Of a stretch of 47,925 nt of DNA, positions 44,752-47,925 are shown one piece after another. Below the pieces are notes generated by a model. The model had not been told where the DNA came from. It did not search any database and worked only from the letters and a program-made list of their open reading frames with translations. The first letter of the stretch is position 1, and each line of letters starts with the position of its first letter. The translations under genes were made by a program, and so were the position numbers. This DNA comes from Mycobacteriales bacterium (GTDB lineage: Bacteria > Actinomycetota > Actinomycetes > Mycobacteriales > CADCTP01): contig DASYKU010000089.1 in assembly GCA_035995165.1 (NCBI GenBank), positions 1 through 47,925 on the forward strand, in the 5' to 3' direction.

Positions 44752-44757
44752 GTGCCG

Positions 44758-45849
44758 GTGGCGGCATCTATACGACGTGGGCGGGCCCGCCGTCCCGCGA
44801 CGCTCGCCTCCCTGGCCGCGGAGCTCGGCATCTCCCGGACCACCGTCTCCAACGCCTACAACCGACCCGACCAGCTCTCCCCCCAGCTGCGGCAGCGGAT
44901 CCTCGAGGCGGCGCGGCGGCTCGGCTACCCCGGGCCGGACCCGGTGGCGCGCAGCCTGCGCACCCGCAAGGCCGGCGCGATCGGACTGATCTTCACCGAG
45001 GGTCTGTCCTATGCGTTCCGGGACCCGGCCGCGGTCGCGTTCCTGGAGGGACTCGGGCTCGCCTGCGAGGAGAAGGGCACCGGCCTGCTGCTGGTGCCGG
45101 CCGCGCCCGCCGACACCGCCGACCCCAAGCTCGTCTACGGCGCCGCGGTCGACGGTTTCGTCGTCTACTCGATGCCGGCCGGCGACCCGTACGTCACGGC
45201 GGTGCTGGAGCGGCCCATCGCCAGCGTCGTCGTCGACCAGCCGGTGGGACTGTCCGGAGTGGACTTCGTCGGGCTGGACGACCACGCGGCCGCGGCCCAG
45301 CTCGGGCGGCACCTGGGCGCGCTCGGCCACCGCCGGGTCGGCGTGGTCGCGAACCGCCTCGGCACCGACCGCAGCGACGGCCCGGCCGACGCCGACCGGC
45401 AGAGCCGCTGTCCGTACGCGGTGGTCAAGGCCCGGCTGGCCGGGCTGGCCGCCGGGCTCGCCGAGTCCGGAGTGGACTGGGCGACGGTGCCGGTCGAGGA
45501 GCGGTTCGACAACACCTCCTGGGCCGGCGAGGACGGCGCGGCCGCGCTGCTGGACCGGCACCCGGATCTCACCGCGCTCGCGTGCACCACCGACGTGTTC
45601 GCGCTGGCGACGCTGGCGGTGGCCGGCCGGCGTGGGATGCGGGTGCCGCGGGAGCTGTCGGTGACGGGCTTCGACGACGTCCCCGCGGCGTCGGCGAGCT
45701 CGCTGACCACGGTCCGCCAGCCGATGCTGGAGAAGGGCCGCGTCGCCGGGCGGCTGCTGCTGGACGAGAGCGCGCGGCCCGCGGCCCGGCACGTGCTGCT
45801 GCCGACCGAGCTGGTCGTGCGGAACAGCACCGGCTCCCCCCGTCAGTGA
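44758..45849 (+). CDS. LacI-family transcriptional regulator
   Basis: A 363-residue repressor. N-terminal HTH and hinge ([44 protein letters not shown]), then the periplasmic-binding-like sensor domain ([96 protein letters not shown]). Ligand likely a sugar or nucleoside; no sugar operon is adjacent. Start GTG 44758 or 44752; the long open frame upstream is the riboswitch region. Confidence 0.93.
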   Translation: MAASIRRGRARRPATLASLAAELGISRTTVSNAYNRPDQLSPQLRQRILEAARRLGYPGPDPVARSLRTRKAGAIGLIFTEGLSYAFRDPAAVAFLEGLGLACEEKGTGLLLVPAAPADTADPKLVYGAAVDGFVVYSMPAGDPYVTAVLERPIASVVVDQPVGLSGVDFVGLDDHAAAAQLGRHLGALGHRRVGVVANRLGTDRSDGPADADRQSRCPYAVVKARLAGLAAGLAESGVDWATVPVEERFDNTSWAGEDGAAALLDRHPDLTALACTTDVFALATLAVAGRRGMRVPRELSVTGFDDVPAASASSLTTVRQPMLEKGRVAGRLLLDESARPAARHVLLPTELVVRNSTGSPRQ

Positions 45850-45873
45850 TCGACCGACTACACCTCACCCAAA

Positions 45874-45895
45874 CGGCTCTGATTTCGATCAGCCG
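45874..45895. terminator. Hairpin after lacI
   Basis: CGGCTCTGAT and ATCAGCCG fold around TTCG with a two-base bulge, 25 bp after the lacI stop. Stable UUCG-type loop; probable terminator. Confidence 0.5.
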
Positions 45896-45953
45896 AATGC
45901 CCGTACGGTTCCGGTCAAGCGGAACCAATCAGGCCCTCAAGGGGAGGTACGGG

Positions 45954-46760
45954 ATGAACGCTCGGAGGTGGGGTGCCGCGCTGGTCGGCGCCGCCCTGGC
46001 GGTCTCGGTGGCGGTGGCCACGGCACCGGCGGCGGACGCGGCGCCGATCGGACCGAGTCCCTCGGTGGTCGGCGGCACGAACGCGGCGCAGGGCGAGTTC
46101 CCCTGGATGGCGCGGCTCTCGATGGGCTGCGGCGGCGCGGTCGTCGCCGCGCGGATCGTGCTCACCGCGGCCCACTGCGTGACCCGGACCGGCGTCAACA
46201 CGAGCATCACGGCCACGATCGGCCGGGCCAACCTGAACAACACGGCCGTCGGTCAGACCATCCGCTCGACGTACGTCTTCCGCAGCCCGCAGTACGCGAC
46301 GACCGGGACGTTCGACTGGGCCCTCATCGAGCTCGCCTCCGCGCCGGCCACGGCGCCGCTGACGCTCGCCACCCAGGGCGACACCTCCCTCAACACCGGC
46401 AACTTCACGGTCATGGGCTGGGGTGCGACGCGCGAGGGCGGTCCGCAGTCGGCGACGCTGCGGAAAGCCACGGTGCCGTTCGTCACCGACGCCTCCTGCG
46501 CGACCTCGTACCCGGGTGAGCTGGCGCCGGCGACGGAGATCTGCGCCGGCCTGGCCCAGGGCGGCGTCGACACCTGCCAGGGCGACTCCGGTGGTCCGAT
46601 GATCAAGACGCTGTCCACCGGGGCGATCCGCGAGGTCGGCATCGTCTCCTACGGCAACGGCTGCGCCCGGCCCGGTTTCCCCGGCGTCTACGGCGAGGTG
46701 CAGGCGTTCTCCAACGCGATCAAGGCGAGGATCAGTACGGCCGGCACGATCATCCGCTGA
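45954..46760 (+). CDS. Secreted trypsin-like serine protease (S1)
   Basis: A 268-residue exported protease: signal peptide 1-30 (ending AADAAP), a short propeptide, then the mature N-terminus [18 protein letters not shown]. The triad is present: His in LTAAHCV, Asp in FDWALIEL, Ser in [12 protein letters not shown]; a [14 protein letters not shown] end is standard. Asp in front of TCQGDSGG suggests trypsin-like (Lys/Arg) specificity. GGGGAGG precedes the ATG. Confidence 0.95.
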   Translation: MNARRWGAALVGAALAVSVAVATAPAADAAPIGPSPSVVGGTNAAQGEFPWMARLSMGCGGAVVAARIVLTAAHCVTRTGVNTSITATIGRANLNNTAVGQTIRSTYVFRSPQYATTGTFDWALIELASAPATAPLTLATQGDTSLNTGNFTVMGWGATREGGPQSATLRKATVPFVTDASCATSYPGELAPATEICAGLAQGGVDTCQGDSGGPMIKTLSTGAIREVGIVSYGNGCARPGFPGVYGEVQAFSNAIKARISTAGTIIR

Positions 46761-46769
46761 GCTGTTCGG

Positions 46770-46796
46770 GTCGGGCGTCCACTGTGGACGCCCGAC
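46770..46796. terminator. Perfect bidirectional hairpin
   Basis: GTCGGGCGTCCA and TGGACGCCCGAC, 12 perfect pairs around CTG, filling the gap between the convergent protease and HNH genes. It contains one copy of the recurring GTCCACTGTGGAC motif. Confidence 0.85.
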
Positions 46797-47492
46797 TCAA
46801 CACCGTCCCAGCAGGGTCGTCAGGCTGGACTTGTCCGGTGGGGTGAGCGCGAGCTTGTAGCTTGTGGACACTCGGATCCACTGGACCGCGTACGCACAGC
46901 GGTAGGCCGTGCGGGGCAGCCACTCCGCCGGCCCCCGGTCGCTCTTGCTCTCGTTGGCGCTGGCCGAGGTGGCGAGCAGGTTCAGCGGGTCGTTGGCGAA
47001 GCGCTCGCGCTCGTCCTGCGGCCAGTCCCGGGCCCCGCGGGTCCACGCCGCGCCCAGCGGCACCACGTGGTCGATCTGCACCGCGGTCGCCTTGGCCTTC
47101 GTGAAGCTCACCGTCGTCCCGGTGTACGGGTCGGCGAGCACGCCGGCGACGACCGTGCACCGCCCGCGAAGCTGCACCTTCGCCAGGTCCCGCCGCAGGA
47201 TGTCGTCCCTGGTGCCGCAGCCGTTGTGGTTCACGTCGACCGACCAGGCCGGGCCGAAGTCGCGGGTCCGCTCGTAGCCGCCCTCCCTCGGGTTCGCGAC
47301 GCCGAGGCGGGCCAGCTGGACCTTGGCCGAGGCGACGTCCCGGGCCGGCACCTTCGCCACCGGCGCACTTCCCGTCGCGGTCGGCCCACCGGCACCCGCC
47401 GTCGCGCCGCCCGCGGGCAGCTCGAAGCCCTCGCAGCCGGTCGCCGTCCCCAGCGCCACCGCGATCGCGACGATCCCCACCATCCGACGCAC
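46797..47492 (-). CDS. Exported HNH nuclease-like lipoprotein (GmrSD/DUF1524 type)
   Basis: A 231-residue exported protein. Signal with lipobox-like ATGC (VALGTATGCEG), a variable spacer, then the DUF1524 HNH domain: WSVDVNHNGCGTRDDILRRDL, GRCTVVAGVLADPYTG, VQIDHVVPLGAAW (catalytic Asp-His), FANDPLNLLATSASANESKSDRGPAEWLP and YRCAYAVQWIRV. Common in actinobacteria as a surface or secreted nuclease. GTG at 47490-47492 (an ATG three codons on also fits). Confidence 0.92.
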   Translation of the reverse strand: MRRMVGIVAIAVALGTATGCEGFELPAGGATAGAGGPTATGSAPVAKVPARDVASAKVQLARLGVANPREGGYERTRDFGPAWSVDVNHNGCGTRDDILRRDLAKVQLRGRCTVVAGVLADPYTGTTVSFTKAKATAVQIDHVVPLGAAWTRGARDWPQDERERFANDPLNLLATSASANESKSDRGPAEWLPRTAYRCAYAVQWIRVSTSYKLALTPPDKSSLTTLLGRC

Positions 47493-47599
47493 GTACGCCC
47501 TCCACCGCCGTCCCCGTGCACCGATGTCCTACCCGCTCCGCGGCCGCCTTCAAGCCCCGATCCCCCGACCGCGTGAACCCCCGTACCATCGCCACCGAC

Positions 47600-47672
47600 G
47601 CCGCCTTAGCTCAGTCGGAAGAGCAGCCGCCTTGTAAGCGGCAGGTCGTCGGTTCGATCCCGACAGGCGGCT
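47600..47672 (+). tRNA. tRNA-Thr (anticodon UGU)
   Basis: Full cloverleaf: acceptor GCCGCCT/AGGCGGC, D-arm GCTC/GAGC, anticodon stem GCCGC/GCGGC around CTTGTAA (anticodon TGT), T-arm GTCGG TTCGATC CCGAC. The CCA end is not encoded. Confidence 0.96.
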
Positions 47673-47832
47673 CGGTCCCACCAGCACCGATGCGCGCAGC
47701 CAGCCGTCGCCCGCAGCTGCTGGTCTCAGTTCACCCGTCGGCGTGCTCGTCCGACCGATTGATGCCTCAGCTTGGACATCGCCACGGGATGATCGGTCAC
47801 GGTCTCGCGTTCCGGCTCGGGCGACGAGCCGA

Positions 47833-47864
47833 GACGCCAGGGGGCGGTTGTGCCCCCCGGCGTC
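47833..47864. terminator. Hairpin between tRNA and the rightmost gene
   Basis: GACGCCAGGGGGC pairs with GCCCCCCGGCGTC (one mismatch) around a six-base loop; likely bidirectional. The 160 bases between the tRNA and this hairpin hold nothing I can recognise. Confidence 0.6.
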
Positions 47865-47881
47865 GACGGGTTCAGTGATGG

Positions 47882-47925
47882 CTACGGTGCGAGGGTGATG
47901 ACGCGGGCCGCGTCGCTGGCGGTGT
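47882..47925 (-). CDS. C-terminal end of a gene entering from the right
   Basis: The minus strand reads TASDAARVITLAP and a TAG stop (47882-47884), followed by the hairpin above. Only 13 residues are inside the window, so no function can be given. Confidence 0.4.
   Translation of the reverse strand, partial: TASDAARVITLAP

Overview
The window is about 48 kb of very GC-rich actinobacterial chromosome. The evidence is G/C third positions, many GTG starts, GTGA/ATGA start-stop overlaps, several probably leaderless genes, a GroEL gene without GroES under CIRCE control, a GpgS-type glucosyl-3-phosphoglycerate synthase, and a VirR-like/DUF3263/CDC48-like/GroEL gene set recalling the mycobacterial groEL2 region. 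I cannot name the genus. I saw no CRISPR array, transposase or prophage, so this is mostly core chromosome with a few accessory patches.

Left part (1-17100): the 5' part of groEL (minus) and two CIRCE operators face a PadR regulator that is coupled to an ABC exporter. Then come a cold-shock protein, a membrane protein, an FAD oxidase, and a threonine-synthase-like enzyme behind an S-box (SAM-I) riboswitch, which suggests it is really the MetM-type homocysteine-forming enzyme. Next are gpgS with a HAD phosphatase, a 34-residue membrane protein, a GlxA-type AraC regulator, a Balon/Rv2629-family protein, an acyl-CoA dehydrogenase-like protein, valS and a CGNR zinc-finger regulator.

Middle (17100-28640): a two-domain CDC48-like AAA ATPase; small hypothetical genes including what looks like a deletion scar (about 20.1 kb); VirR-like and DUF3263 genes; glutamate dehydrogenase; a frameshifted small secreted protein; a HIT protein; a spermidine-synthase-like protein; malQ; a DUF998 protein; a VapBC module with its operator; and a beta-carbonic anhydrase.

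Right part (28640-47925): a five-gene minus-strand MacAB-like exporter operon with two adaptors and a lipoprotein, three of whose products end in Gly/Phe-rich tails. A TerC/Alx transporter follows, with a possible manganese (yybP-ykoY) leader. The most interesting region is 35.95-44.55 kb. Two nearly identical cobalamin riboswitches drive two convergent operons. Each opens with a secreted alpha/alpha-barrel protein and a DUF4430 protein, the two domains that make up animal transcobalamin and intrinsic factor, here split into separate genes. One pair is a free secreted set in the same operon as a full ECF importer (T, fused A-A', S) and an alpha/beta hydrolase. The other pair carries an LPNTG sortase signal and a C-terminal membrane anchor. 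I read this as a surface relay for vitamin B12 capture and uptake. A LacI regulator, a trypsin-like protease, an exported HNH nuclease, tRNA-Thr(UGU) and the end of one more gene complete the window.

A 13-bp interrupted palindrome, GTCCACTNYGGAC, recurs ten times across the window, mostly inside genes, and is not explained by the annotation.
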